A DNA stretch of 64,000 nt from an uncultured Pelagibacteraceae bacterium (GCA_902630925.1 CACOWO010000002.1:55445-119444); one strand, 5' to 3'. Positions 19,254 to 29,317 are shown, counted from the stretch's first letter. Notes: generated by a model from the sequence alone, not told the origin. Made by a program: numbers and translations.

Positions 19254-20183
19254 ATGAAAATCTTAGGAATCGGCAACGCTATCGTTGATGTAATTTGTAA
19301 AGTTGAGGAAAATTTTATTACTCAAAATAAATTAACAAAAAGTACGATGAAGCTTGTAGACGAGGCTGAATTTAAAAAATTATTATCTAATCTTAAAATT
19401 GAAGAAACTGTTTCAGGCGGTTCAGTAGCAAACTCAATAGTAGGTCTCGCGCAACTTGGAAATAAAGTTGGCTTTATAGGAAAGGTCAGTGATGATGATT
19501 TAGGTAATAAGTATGAAGAAGGACTGAAAAAAGAAAAAGTACAATTCTTTTATTCTAAAAAAAAAGAAGTAATTCCAACGGGAACTTGTTTAATATTAAT
19601 TACCCCTGACTCTGAAAGAACAATGGTAACATTTCTTGGTACTGCAGGTAAAATTAATGAAAACGATATTGACAAAAGTGCTGTGAAGAATAGTGAAATT
19701 TTATTTTTAGAAGGTTATCTTTGGGATGAAGGTGAACCAAAGAAAGCATTTGATAAAGCTATAAATAATGCAAATAAAGTTGCAATGTCATTATCGGATC
19801 TGTTCTGTGTAGAAAGACATAAATCAAGTTTTCTAGAATTAGTTAAAAATAAATTAGATATAACGTTTGCAAATGAGCAAGAAATTATGTCGTTAATTGA
19901 TACTAAAAAATTCGATGATGTTATTAGTTTTGCTAAAGAAACAAACAAATTAATTGTTATTACACGTGGGGAAAAAGGTGCGATCGCAATTAATAAAAAT
20001 GAAATTGAAGAATGTTCTGCGAAAAAGAATCTTCAAATAAAAGATTTAACGGGTGCAGGAGATTTGTTTGCTGGTGGTTATTTGCATGGTTTAATTAATA
20101 ATAAATCTACAAAAGAAAGTTTAGAAACTGCAACAGAAATGTCCTCTAAAGTCATTCAAATAATAGGAGCAAGACTTAATTGA
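19254..20183 (+). CDS. PfkB-family carbohydrate/nucleoside kinase (adenosine-kinase-like)
   Basis: GIGNAIVDVIC...GGSVANSIVGLAQLG...DLTGAGDLFAGGYLHG. Confidence 0.88.
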   Translation: MKILGIGNAIVDVICKVEENFITQNKLTKSTMKLVDEAEFKKLLSNLKIEETVSGGSVANSIVGLAQLGNKVGFIGKVSDDDLGNKYEEGLKKEKVQFFYSKKKEVIPTGTCLILITPDSERTMVTFLGTAGKINENDIDKSAVKNSEILFLEGYLWDEGEPKKAFDKAINNANKVAMSLSDLFCVERHKSSFLELVKNKLDITFANEQEIMSLIDTKKFDDVISFAKETNKLIVITRGEKGAIAINKNEIEECSAKKNLQIKDLTGAGDLFAGGYLHGLINNKSTKESLETATEMSSKVIQIIGARLN

Positions 20184-20206
20184 TCAAATATATAACAATT
20201 TTTTAT

Positions 20207-20329
20207 TTATAAATAATCTGAATTAGTTTTTTTTCTTTTAAAACTTCCTTTACCCTTTTTTGGTTTGATAACCCTTTTCCTATACTTAGTCGTAAAAAGA
20301 TCTTTTGCTATCTTGTTTCTTTTTTTCAC
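20207..20329 (-). CDS. ArfA-like alternative ribosome-rescue factor, 40 aa (not in ORF track; GTG start)
   Basis: Minus-strand VKKRNKIAKDLFTTKYRKRVIKPKKGKGSFKRKKTNSDYL*; matches the remembered ArfA core LFRQRVEKNKKGKGSYMRK; GTGA overlap with upstream stop. Confidence 0.75.
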   Translation of the reverse strand: MKKRNKIAKDLFTTKYRKRVIKPKKGKGSFKRKKTNSDYL

Positions 20330-20928
20330 AAATAATACCCATCTTTATTATTAAGAATAAAGTTATTATCCATAAATTTTTCAGAAATCTTTTTTCTTAA
20401 TCTATAAATGTGCGTCTCAACTGTGTGTGTATCTGCATCAGAAGAATAATTCCAAACATGAGACAAAATATTGTCCTTTGAAATTGGTTTATTTCTTTTT
20501 AAAAATAACTCGAGAAGATGAACCTCTTTTTCTGTTAGGATTATATGATCATCTAAATAAGATAATTTTTTTTCATTTTTATTTAGTAAGTAATTTTTAA
20601 TCTTAATTGAGGAGTTCAAATTAAATTTTTTTTTTGCTTCTGTGCTCTCAATTACAGAGTTTAACTCTTTTATAGATGTAGGTAATTCTAAGTCTGCATC
20701 ACAATTATAATTAAAATCTTTTGATTTTCCTGCACATATTTTTATACAGTCAATGTTTTTAATTAATTGTGCTTGTTCTTTATTTTGTAAAGCATGAGTA
20801 TGAAAAAGTATAATATTTGGATTATTCGTATAATCTAATATAGGATTAAACTTTAAAAATTTTTTAATTTCATTTAAAGTTGAAATAAATGAGGTAGGAC
20901 CTAGAAGTAAAACATTTAACTTGTGCAT
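20326..20928 (-). CDS. OmpR/PhoB-type winged-helix regulator with degenerate receiver domain
   Basis: C-terminal ILTEKEVHLLELFLKRNKPISKDNILSHVWNY...THTVETHIYRLRKKI; N-terminus VLLLGPTS...NIILFHTHAL lacks receiver acidic residues. Confidence 0.8.
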   Translation of the reverse strand: MHKLNVLLLGPTSFISTLNEIKKFLKFNPILDYTNNPNIILFHTHALQNKEQAQLIKNIDCIKICAGKSKDFNYNCDADLELPTSIKELNSVIESTEAKKKFNLNSSIKIKNYLLNKNEKKLSYLDDHIILTEKEVHLLELFLKRNKPISKDNILSHVWNYSSDADTHTVETHIYRLRKKISEKFMDNNFILNNKDGYYL

Positions 20929-21423
20929 ATTCTAATAAACAAAAAAAAACTCACTTATAATAACTATAAAGTAAAATGTTCTATAGGTAAAAGGGGAATT
21001 GGCAATAAAAAGCGAGAAGGAGATCTAATAACACCAAAGGGCGTCTTTAAAATTAAATATATACTTTACAGAAAAGATAGAATTAAAAGAATTCAAACAA
21101 AAATTAACAAATTCATAATAAAGAAAAATATGGGCTGGTGCGATGACCCTAAGTCAAAGGAGTATAATAAACTTGTTAATTTACCGTTTAAATACAGTTA
21201 TGAAAAACTTTATAGAAGGGATAACATTTACGATATTCTATTAGTGCTTAATTATAATATGGCCCCTATTAAGAAGAGTAAGGGTAGTGCAATTTTTATT
21301 CATGTGGCTAAAAAAAACTACCAAAAAACTGAAGGATGTATAGGTCTAAAAAAAAATCATTTGGTAAAGATTATTCAAGATTTGAAAAAAAATACCAAGG
21401 TTAAGATCGTGAACCAAAAATAG
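20923..21423 (+). CDS. L,D-transpeptidase (YkuD) family protein (GTG start)
   Basis: GKRGIGNKKREGDLITPKGVFKI...SAIFIHVAKKNYQKTEGCIGL (HVA...GCIGL catalytic region). Confidence 0.8.
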   Translation: MHILINKKKLTYNNYKVKCSIGKRGIGNKKREGDLITPKGVFKIKYILYRKDRIKRIQTKINKFIIKKNMGWCDDPKSKEYNKLVNLPFKYSYEKLYRRDNIYDILLVLNYNMAPIKKSKGSAIFIHVAKKNYQKTEGCIGLKKNHLVKIIQDLKKNTKVKIVNQK

Positions 21424-22051
21424 AACTACCTACTCTTACGAAGTTTGATCCATGCCTTACAGCATCTAAGTAATCTGCTGACATACCCATGCTTAAATTT
21501 TCAAGTGATAATGATTTATTTAACTCATTTAAAGTCTTAAAATATTTATCAGTATTTTCGTCATTAGGAGGAATTATCATTAAGCCTTTAATGTTTAAAT
21601 TAATTTCATTTATACAATAGTTATAAAAACCCTCTAATTCGTTTACGGGTATTCCTGATTTTTGAATTTCATTACCAATATTAATTTGTATGAAATATTT
21701 TAAATCTTTATTTAAGCTCTTTTGGTGTTTTGAAAGATTATCAGCTAATTTTTGATTATCTACAGAATGAATATAGTCAAATAATTTTACAGCATCTTTT
21801 GCTTTATTCGTCTGTAATTTGCCAATCATATGAAGTTTAAGTTCTTGATTAATTTTTTTTTGTTCTGTCCATTTTGACATAGCTTCTTGAACTTTATTTT
21901 CCCCAAAATGTAAGTGTCCGTGATCAATTAGTGGCTGTATGTATTCTAAAGGGAATGTTTTGCTCACGGCTATAATATTTACTGTTTTGCTCGGTTTTAA
22001 AGATGATATTTTAGATTTTATTTTTTCAAATCTATCAATTATTGTGTTCAT
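21401..22051 (-). CDS. YggS/PROSC-family PLP homeostasis protein
   Basis: IAVSKTFPLEYIQPLIDHGHLHFGENKVQE...LSMGMSADYLDAVRHGSNFVRVGSSIFG. Confidence 0.93.
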   Translation of the reverse strand: MNTIIDRFEKIKSKISSLKPSKTVNIIAVSKTFPLEYIQPLIDHGHLHFGENKVQEAMSKWTEQKKINQELKLHMIGKLQTNKAKDAVKLFDYIHSVDNQKLADNLSKHQKSLNKDLKYFIQINIGNEIQKSGIPVNELEGFYNYCINEINLNIKGLMIIPPNDENTDKYFKTLNELNKSLSLENLSMGMSADYLDAVRHGSNFVRVGSSIFGSRS

Positions 22052-22624
22052 ATGTTTACTAAAAAAAATAAATATTTTTTATTTATAGAAAGTATCAAAG
22101 ATATAAGTTTAGAAAACATAAAAATACGAAATAAATTTTCAATAATTTATCGAAATACTAAAAAAGCAGAAGATTTAAACAATCTTCTTAAATTTAGGCG
22201 ATATTGCAAGTTAAAAGCGATAAAATTTTATATAGCTAACAATTATCAACTTGCTGCTTCATTAAACGCTGATGGAATTTATTTATCCTCCTTTAATAAA
22301 AGTCTCGCTAGTTTATTTTATAGAAAAATAAATTTTAAAGTAATCGGATCTGCACATAATTTTAGAGAAATAGCCTTAAAGAAAAAACAAGGTTGTTCTT
22401 TTGTTTTATTATCTAAATTGTTTATGGTTGATTATGATAAAAAAGCTCCCTACTTGGGAATTTTAAAGTTTAATAACTTCTCAAAAATTTCTGGAAAGCT
22501 GATACCCCTTGGTGGAATAAATACAAATAATTTAAACTCTTTAAGAAATGTGAGTTGTGAAGGATTTGCATTATTATCTGAGGTAAAAAAAAAGCCGGCT
22601 AAAATTTTTAGCCGGCTTTTTTAA
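22052..22624 (+). CDS. Divergent thiamine-phosphate-synthase-like (ThiE/TenI) protein
   Basis: ADGIYLSSFN...VIGSAHNFREIALKKKQGCSFVLLSKLF...IPLGGINTNNLNSL barrel-type signature; several positions diverged. Confidence 0.6.
   Translation: MFTKKNKYFLFIESIKDISLENIKIRNKFSIIYRNTKKAEDLNNLLKFRRYCKLKAIKFYIANNYQLAASLNADGIYLSSFNKSLASLFYRKINFKVIGSAHNFREIALKKKQGCSFVLLSKLFMVDYDKKAPYLGILKFNNFSKISGKLIPLGGINTNNLNSLRNVSCEGFALLSEVKKKPAKIFSRLF
22594..22617. terminator. Bidirectional intrinsic terminator between thiE-like gene and porin
   Basis: AAAAAAGCCGGCTAAAATTTTTAGCCGGCTTTTTT; GCCGGCTaaaa/ttttAGCCGGC stem with T tracts on both strands. Confidence 0.93.
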
Positions 22625-22646
22625 TTATTTAATATACACGTTTAAA

Positions 22647-23735
22647 CTAGAACGCCATTTCTACTGTAAATACAGTGTCTTTAACGTCTTTGTTAGTTGT
22701 GTATGAAGCATTCTCGTGATCGTTCATTGCCACACCTAAAGTCATACCACCCATTGTGTACGAAGCTTGGATACCTGTTGACTCCATAGTGTACTGAGTT
22801 GTAGCTTTTTTCTGTGTTTTTGGCTCTGACTCTTCTTGCTCATAAGAAATTGATAAGTTGTCATTTACGTTAATACCGATTGAGTATTTAGTATTTTCAA
22901 CTGTTTCAACTTGCTCTGTTGCGATTGAGCTCAATGCTAATGCAGCGTACGATTTGCTGTAACCAATTACTGCTGGTCCAACTGCGTATGTTGCATAGTA
23001 AGCGCCTGATTCAGGTGCTTGATCTGTTGCTCCGATTACTCCACTGAATTCTATGTAGTCGGCACCTAATGTTAAACCGTCAACCATTGGAACTTCAGTC
23101 ATTTTTACTTGGTAATGCGTCGCACTATCTCCACCACCATCTAAAGTGATTCCACCTGCAGATGCTGTATCTGGAGTAGCTACTCTGTCGTTCACAGCTC
23201 CTGATTTCAATGCATCTTCAGCAGTAGATCCTGCTGCGTCTGGTGTGTAACCAACTTTAAATGTTACACCATATGGCAATAAACCAGCTGGTGTGTGGTA
23301 TTGAACGTTATCAAAACCATCGATGTCGAATGTATCTGTCATCGCTTCTGCGTATGAAGTATCAGATGGTCTAGCTACTACTGATTGAGAACCAGCGTTA
23401 TCTACACCTAATCCACCTTCACCTAAGAATACTCCAAATGTACCAATTGGAGTTCCGACAGCTAATTTAGCGTCATCGTTTGTTGCACTTGACTCCACAG
23501 TATCGATATCAACTGCGTAAGACCATGTGAAACCGTTATCTAACTCACCGCTAGCACCTAAGGTAAATTCGTTCTCAATACCTAATTGTGGTGTAGCGTT
23601 TGAAGCTGCAGCAGTTCCATCAGATGATGTAATTGCATACGAAGCTTTTGCTGTACCAGTTACAGTTAATTCACCAGCTTTTGCTACGCCGAATGAAAAT
23701 AACACAACTGACAACAATGCTATTAGTTTTTTCAT
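22647..23735 (-). CDS. Outer-membrane porin
   Basis: Signal peptide MKKLIALLSVVLFSFGVAKA; beta-rich; terminal FTVEMAF; strong terminator follows. Confidence 0.8.
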   Translation of the reverse strand: MKKLIALLSVVLFSFGVAKAGELTVTGTAKASYAITSSDGTAAASNATPQLGIENEFTLGASGELDNGFTWSYAVDIDTVESSATNDDAKLAVGTPIGTFGVFLGEGGLGVDNAGSQSVVARPSDTSYAEAMTDTFDIDGFDNVQYHTPAGLLPYGVTFKVGYTPDAAGSTAEDALKSGAVNDRVATPDTASAGGITLDGGGDSATHYQVKMTEVPMVDGLTLGADYIEFSGVIGATDQAPESGAYYATYAVGPAVIGYSKSYAALALSSIATEQVETVENTKYSIGINVNDNLSISYEQEESEPKTQKKATTQYTMESTGIQASYTMGGMTLGVAMNDHENASYTTNKDVKDTVFTVEMAF

Positions 23736-23952
23736 GTTTTATCCTTTTGTTAATTGAAAATTAATTTAATTAATTTCAGATCATTTTTATGGTTTTCCAT
23801 CCTGAATTTCCTTAAAAATGTCCCGTAAAATCGAGATTATTTGGCTATGTGATAATTTTACAACACGTAAAAAAACATTGAAAAACCTAGAAAATGGCCG
23901 TATTTCAGTGTTTTTTAAATGTATTGTCGTATAAAATCAAAATATTAAAAAA

Positions 23953-24489
23953 ATGAACTATAATATTATCAAAAATATCGTTTTTTCTTGTTTTTTTTTC
24001 ATCTTTTTAAACTCATGTGGAAAAGATTTTTTTAAATATTCTTCTGCAAAAGATAATCCAGTTAGAGGGATTGAAAGAGCAAAAAAAAATGTGTCTGAAG
24101 GTAGAGGGATGAGTTTAAACAAAATGAGAAAGTCTAAAACAACATATGAATTTAGCACATCAAATCCGTTATGGAGGGCATCTTTAGATATTTTAGATTT
24201 TATTCCCATGTCAACGGTTGATTATTCTGGCGGCACAATAGTTTCTGATTGGTATACTGATGGTACTCAAAATGACGAGTCAATTAAAATAACATTGAGG
24301 TTTTTATCAAACGAAGTACAAGCTGGAAGTTTAAAAGTAGTTGTACATAAAAAGAAATGCTCAGCTAATCAAAATTGTTCTATAAGCTTAATTAACAATT
24401 CTATTCTTGTAGATGAGTTACAAAGATCCATTTTAAGAAGAGCGGCTTTGATACAAAAAGAGCAAGCAGAAAATAAGAAAAAAAATTAA
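23953..24489 (+). CDS. DUF3576-type lipoprotein
   Basis: Lipobox FLNSCG; NPLWRASLDILDFIPMSTVDYSGGTIVSDWY; next to leuS. Confidence 0.8.
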   Translation: MNYNIIKNIVFSCFFFIFLNSCGKDFFKYSSAKDNPVRGIERAKKNVSEGRGMSLNKMRKSKTTYEFSTSNPLWRASLDILDFIPMSTVDYSGGTIVSDWYTDGTQNDESIKITLRFLSNEVQAGSLKVVVHKKKCSANQNCSISLINNSILVDELQRSILRRAALIQKEQAENKKKN

Positions 24490-24504
24490 ATTATCTTTAA
24501 TTTT

Positions 24505-27024
24505 ATGGAAAGAATAAGTTTTCAAGCAATTGAAGAAAAGTGGCAAATAAAATTTGCTAAAGAAAAATTGTATAATAAAAATGGAAAAAAGTTTTATTGT
24601 CTAGAGATGTTTCCTTACCCATCGGGAAAAATACATATGGGTCATGTTCGAAACTATACAATTGGAGATGTGGTTGCTAGATACAAATTTTTAAATGGAT
24701 TTAATGTTTTACATCCTATGGGATGGGATTCTTTTGGTTTACCTGCCGAAAATGCATCGAAATTAAATAATTTACATCCTAAAGAGTGGACTAATAAAAA
24801 TATAAAAATAATGAGAGATCAATTAAAAATGCTTGGTCTTTCTATTGATTGGGATTTGGAAATTTCAACTTGTGATGAACAGTATTATAAGCATCAACAG
24901 GAGTTATTTATTGATTTTTACAATCAAGGCTTTGTGTCTAGAAAAGAGACGTACGTAAACTGGGACCCTGTTGAAAAAACTGTTTTAGCTAATGAACAAG
25001 TTATAAATGGCAAAGGTTGGAGGTCTAATGCTGTTGTAGAGCGAAAAAAGCTCTCACAATGGTTTTTTAATATTACTAAATTTTCTGAAGATTTACTAAA
25101 TGATTTAAAATTACTTAATGGATGGCCTGAAAAAGTAAAGCTAATGCAAAAAAATTGGATTGGCAAATCTTACGGTTGTGAGATTAATTTCCAAATCGAT
25201 GAAAAAAAGGAAAAATTAAATGTTTTTACAACTAGGCCAGATACAATTTTTGGTGCTACCTTCTTAGCTATTTCAACTGATCATCCTTTAAATGAATTCT
25301 TTTCTGATAATAAAGAGTTTAGTAAATTCAAAAAAGAATGCGATAAAACTGGCACAACTGAGGAAGCACTAGCAAATGCAGAGAAACTAGGTTTTGACAC
25401 AAAATTGTTTGCACAACATCCTTTCATTAAAGATAAAAAAATACCGATATTTTTTGCTAACTTTGTTTTAATGGATTATGGAACTGGTGCAATATTCGGT
25501 TGTCCTGCCCACGATCAAAGAGATTTTGATTTCGCCAAAAAATATAATTTAGAAATAATTAAGGTAGTTTCAAACGGTAAAGATAATAAAACTCTTAATG
25601 AAGCATACAGTGGTGATGGCAAAATTATAAATTCTGAATTTTTAGATGGTTTAGCTATAACTGAGGCAAAAAAAAAGATAATAGATGTTATTGAAGAAAA
25701 AAAGTTAGGAGAAAAAAAGACATTATTTAGATTAAAAGATTGGGGAATTTCAAGACAACGCTATTGGGGATGCCCCATACCAATGATTTACCTTGAGGAC
25801 GGATCTGTTGTTCCGGTTGAAAAAAGTGAATTACCTATTAAATTACCGGAAGATATCGATCTTAAAACATCTGGAAATCCTCTTGATAAACATCCCTCTT
25901 GGAAAAATACAGTGCATAAAGCATCTGGTCAAAAAGCAACGCGCGAAACTGATACTCTAGATACTTTTGTAGACTCTTCTTGGTATTTTTTAAGATTTTG
26001 TAGTCCAAAGCACTCTCGATCCCCTTTTGATGAAGAAAAAATTAATTATTGGATGCCAGTTGATCAATACATCGGTGGAATAGAGCATGCTATTTTACAT
26101 CTGTTATACTCACGTTTTTTTACTAAAGGATTGGATAAATATAATAAGAAATTAAATATTTCTGAGCCTTTTAAAAATCTTTTTACACAGGGCATGGTTT
26201 GCCATGAATCATACAAAGATAAAAACGGAGAATGGTTGTATCCATCAGAAGTGGAAAAACTTAAAGATAATACGTACGTAAAAATACATGACAAAAGTAA
26301 AGTTATTGTTGGTCTTCCTGAGTCTATGTCTAAATCAAAAAAAAATACTATTGATCCTCAAGTCATGATCGATCGATACGGTGCTGACTCTGTAAGATGG
26401 TTTATTCTTTCTGACAGTCCGCCAGATAAAGATATTCAATGGTCGGATGTTGGAGTAGCTGCTGCGCATAAATTTTTACAAAAAGTTTGGAACTTAAATT
26501 TTACTTTATCTACGAAAAAGCAAAATTTTTCTGATAAAAATCCTGAAAGTGAATTTATTAAAACGGTTAATACTTTTATTGAAAAAATTGATAATTCAAT
26601 TCAACAATTTAGATTTAATGTTTCAATAGCGCTTTTTTATGAATTGTTCAATTTTTTAAATCAAAATTTAAAACTAAAAATCGATAATAAAATTTTTAAG
26701 AATAAACTAATCGATATTATGAAATTAATGGTTCCATTTACACCTCACCTAGCACGAGAATGTCTTGAACTTTTAAAATGCGAAAATCCAAATAAATGGC
26801 CAATAATAGATAAAACCAATGTAAAAAATACTATTAATTTTGCAGTTCAGGTCAATGGAAAAACAAGGGATATTATTGTAGTAAATAAAGACACAAATGA
26901 GAAAGAAATTTTAGAATTAATTTTAAAAAAATCTAAGGCTAAAAAATATATAGAAAAACAAAAAATAATTAAAACCATTTTCGTAAAAAATAAAATACTA
27001 AACTACATCTTAAAAAAGCAATGA
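24505..27024 (+). CDS. leuS: Leucyl-tRNA synthetase
   Basis: [33 protein letters not shown]. Confidence 0.98.
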   Translation: MERISFQAIEEKWQIKFAKEKLYNKNGKKFYCLEMFPYPSGKIHMGHVRNYTIGDVVARYKFLNGFNVLHPMGWDSFGLPAENASKLNNLHPKEWTNKNIKIMRDQLKMLGLSIDWDLEISTCDEQYYKHQQELFIDFYNQGFVSRKETYVNWDPVEKTVLANEQVINGKGWRSNAVVERKKLSQWFFNITKFSEDLLNDLKLLNGWPEKVKLMQKNWIGKSYGCEINFQIDEKKEKLNVFTTRPDTIFGATFLAISTDHPLNEFFSDNKEFSKFKKECDKTGTTEEALANAEKLGFDTKLFAQHPFIKDKKIPIFFANFVLMDYGTGAIFGCPAHDQRDFDFAKKYNLEIIKVVSNGKDNKTLNEAYSGDGKIINSEFLDGLAITEAKKKIIDVIEEKKLGEKKTLFRLKDWGISRQRYWGCPIPMIYLEDGSVVPVEKSELPIKLPEDIDLKTSGNPLDKHPSWKNTVHKASGQKATRETDTLDTFVDSSWYFLRFCSPKHSRSPFDEEKINYWMPVDQYIGGIEHAILHLLYSRFFTKGLDKYNKKLNISEPFKNLFTQGMVCHESYKDKNGEWLYPSEVEKLKDNTYVKIHDKSKVIVGLPESMSKSKKNTIDPQVMIDRYGADSVRWFILSDSPPDKDIQWSDVGVAAAHKFLQKVWNLNFTLSTKKQNFSDKNPESEFIKTVNTFIEKIDNSIQQFRFNVSIALFYELFNFLNQNLKLKIDNKIFKNKLIDIMKLMVPFTPHLARECLELLKCENPNKWPIIDKTNVKNTINFAVQVNGKTRDIIVVNKDTNEKEILELILKKSKAKKYIEKQKIIKTIFVKNKILNYILKKQ

Positions 27025-27497
27025 AAAAAATATGTAAATTTATCTTATCATTTGTTTTAACTTTAATGCTTATAGGTTGTGGCTATAAAGTAATTGATAA
27101 AAACCAAGGGAGCCTTTACAAAATAACTGAAATAACTTTTTCTGGCGAAAAAAAAATTAATCATAAAATTAAAAACAAACTTTTATTTAGCTCTTCTAAA
27201 ACAAGTAAAAATGAATTTATAATCCAATTAAACTCAAAAAAAATTAGGAGTATAAAAGAAAAAAATATTAATAATGAAGTAATAAAATATAATTTAAAAA
27301 TTACATCTAAAATAATTTATAATATTCTAGGTAGTACTAATAAAGGATCTTTTGAAGTTCAACGAACAGGTGATTATAAGGTATCAAACCAAAGAATAAA
27401 CACGTTAAACAATGAAAAAAAATTGTCTGAGAGTTTGACAGAACAAATATTTAAACAAATTTCAGCACAATTAAATTCGATAGCCAGTGATAGTTAA
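27021..27497 (+). CDS. lptE: LPS-assembly lipoprotein LptE-like
   Basis: Lipobox MLIGCGYK; position between leuS and holA. Confidence 0.75.
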   Translation: MKKICKFILSFVLTLMLIGCGYKVIDKNQGSLYKITEITFSGEKKINHKIKNKLLFSSSKTSKNEFIIQLNSKKIRSIKEKNINNEVIKYNLKITSKIIYNILGSTNKGSFEVQRTGDYKVSNQRINTLNNEKKLSESLTEQIFKQISAQLNSIASDS

Positions 27498-28476
27498 GAG
27501 TTATATTTTTGAAAATGATTTAAATAAATTTAACGAGTTTAAGTCCTTTTTATTTTATGGTGTAAATTTAGGATTAAAGTTAGAATTTAAAAAAAAGGTT
27601 AAGGCAAGTAATAAAAAGGATCTAATTTTAAATCTTAATCAAGATGATGTGTTAGAAAATGATATTTTGTTTAAAGAAATTAATACTTCATCACTTTTTC
27701 AAGAAAGAAAAATAGTATTTATCGAAAATTGTAACGATAAGATAATACCAGATGTTCAAAATATAATTAATAAACTCGATAATAACAAAATTATTTTATT
27801 TTCTGACTCACTAGACAAAAAATCAAAATTAAGGAATTTTTTTGAAAAAGGAAAAAATATTGCCTGTATTGCTTGCTATGAAGATAATGAAATTACATTA
27901 AAAAAAATAATAAATAATAAGTTAAGAGGTTTTAACGGACTAGATAATCATAATATCAATATGATCCTAAATTCTGTTGGTTTTGATAGAGTAAAACTTA
28001 ACAACGAACTCGATAAAATAGTTGCATGTTTTCTGGATAAATCTTTAGATCCTAATAAACTTGAAGCTTTATTAAATATAAAAACAAACGAAGATTTTAA
28101 TTTATTGAAAGATGAGGCAATTGTTGGCAATAAAATTGAAACTAATAAATTGCTTAGTGATACAATTTTAGAACCAGAAAAAAATATCTTATATTTAAAC
28201 ATTATAAATCAAAGATTAAATAAAATTAGAGAAATTCATGAAAAAGCAGACTTATCAGATTTAGAAAAAGTAATTGACAATTTGAAGCCACCAATTTTCT
28301 GGAAAGATAAACCAATGATATTATCTCAAGCAAAAAAATGGAATATCGAAAAAATTAATTTTTTTTTAAATAAAACTTTCAAAACGGAATTAATATTTAA
28401 ATCAAATAATCAAATTGATAAAATTGTCTTATTGAAGAAATTATTGCTAGATATGTGTAAAATAGCAGCTACTTAG
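27487..28476 (+). CDS. holA: DNA polymerase III delta subunit (GTG start)
   Basis: FLFYGVNLGLK...LFQERKIVFIENCND; leuS-lptE-holA order. Confidence 0.85.
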   Translation: MIVKSYIFENDLNKFNEFKSFLFYGVNLGLKLEFKKKVKASNKKDLILNLNQDDVLENDILFKEINTSSLFQERKIVFIENCNDKIIPDVQNIINKLDNNKIILFSDSLDKKSKLRNFFEKGKNIACIACYEDNEITLKKIINNKLRGFNGLDNHNINMILNSVGFDRVKLNNELDKIVACFLDKSLDPNKLEALLNIKTNEDFNLLKDEAIVGNKIETNKLLSDTILEPEKNILYLNIINQRLNKIREIHEKADLSDLEKVIDNLKPPIFWKDKPMILSQAKKWNIEKINFFLNKTFKTELIFKSNNQIDKIVLLKKLLLDMCKIAAT

Positions 28477-29317
28477 TCAATAAATCAGAAATAAGAGTAA
28501 ATTGGTCCAAATCTTTATACTCAATTACTACCCTTCCAGAATTATTTTTTTTATTTGAGATACTAACTTTTAATCCTAATTTTTTTTCTATCTTCTCTTG
28601 AGCTTTTATAATGTTTGCATCGTATTTTTTTTCAATTTTACTATTCTTTTTTGATTTAACTATATATTCAACTTTTCTCGCACTATAATTTTTTGATACA
28701 ATTTCCTCGGCTATGCTTGATGCGTTACCTAATCCTATTAAAGGTCTAGCTTGACCTGAAGATAATGTTCCTTCCTCAAGCATCGCTATAACATCTTTTG
28801 GTAAAGTTAATAATCTCAAGGTGTTACTGATGTGACTTCTACTTTTAGACATTAATTTAGAAATACTTTCATGATCATATTTAAATTCGTCAGATAATCG
28901 TTTGTATCCTCTAGCTTCCTCAATTGGATTTAAATCATCTCTTTGAATATTTTCTACTATGGCAACTTCTAAAGACTCTACGTCACTTAGATCTAAAATT
29001 CTAACTGGAATTTCATGTAACCCTGCTCTTTGAGCTGCAATCCATCTTCTTTCTCCGGCTACTATTTCGTATTTACCAGTTTCGGTTTGATTTGGACGCA
29101 CAGCGATAGGCTGAATAATTCCATTTTTTTTTATTGAATTAGCCAATTCTTCAAGTTTTTCTTCACTAAAATACTGCCTAGGCTGATAAGGATTTCGACT
29201 TAAATCACTAATTGAAACGGAATTTAGTTGCTTTATAGCTTGTGGTTTATCCATAGGTTTTTCATCACCAAATAACGCTGACAAACCTCTTCCTAATCCT
29301 TTTTTTTTTCCACTCAT
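28469..29317 (-). CDS. parB: Chromosome partitioning protein ParB
   Basis: KKGLGRGLSALFGDE, IVAGERRWIAAQRAGL. Confidence 0.97.
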   Translation of the reverse strand: MSGKKKGLGRGLSALFGDEKPMDKPQAIKQLNSVSISDLSRNPYQPRQYFSEEKLEELANSIKKNGIIQPIAVRPNQTETGKYEIVAGERRWIAAQRAGLHEIPVRILDLSDVESLEVAIVENIQRDDLNPIEEARGYKRLSDEFKYDHESISKLMSKSRSHISNTLRLLTLPKDVIAMLEEGTLSSGQARPLIGLGNASSIAEEIVSKNYSARKVEYIVKSKKNSKIEKKYDANIIKAQEKIEKKLGLKVSISNKKNNSGRVVIEYKDLDQFTLISDLLTK

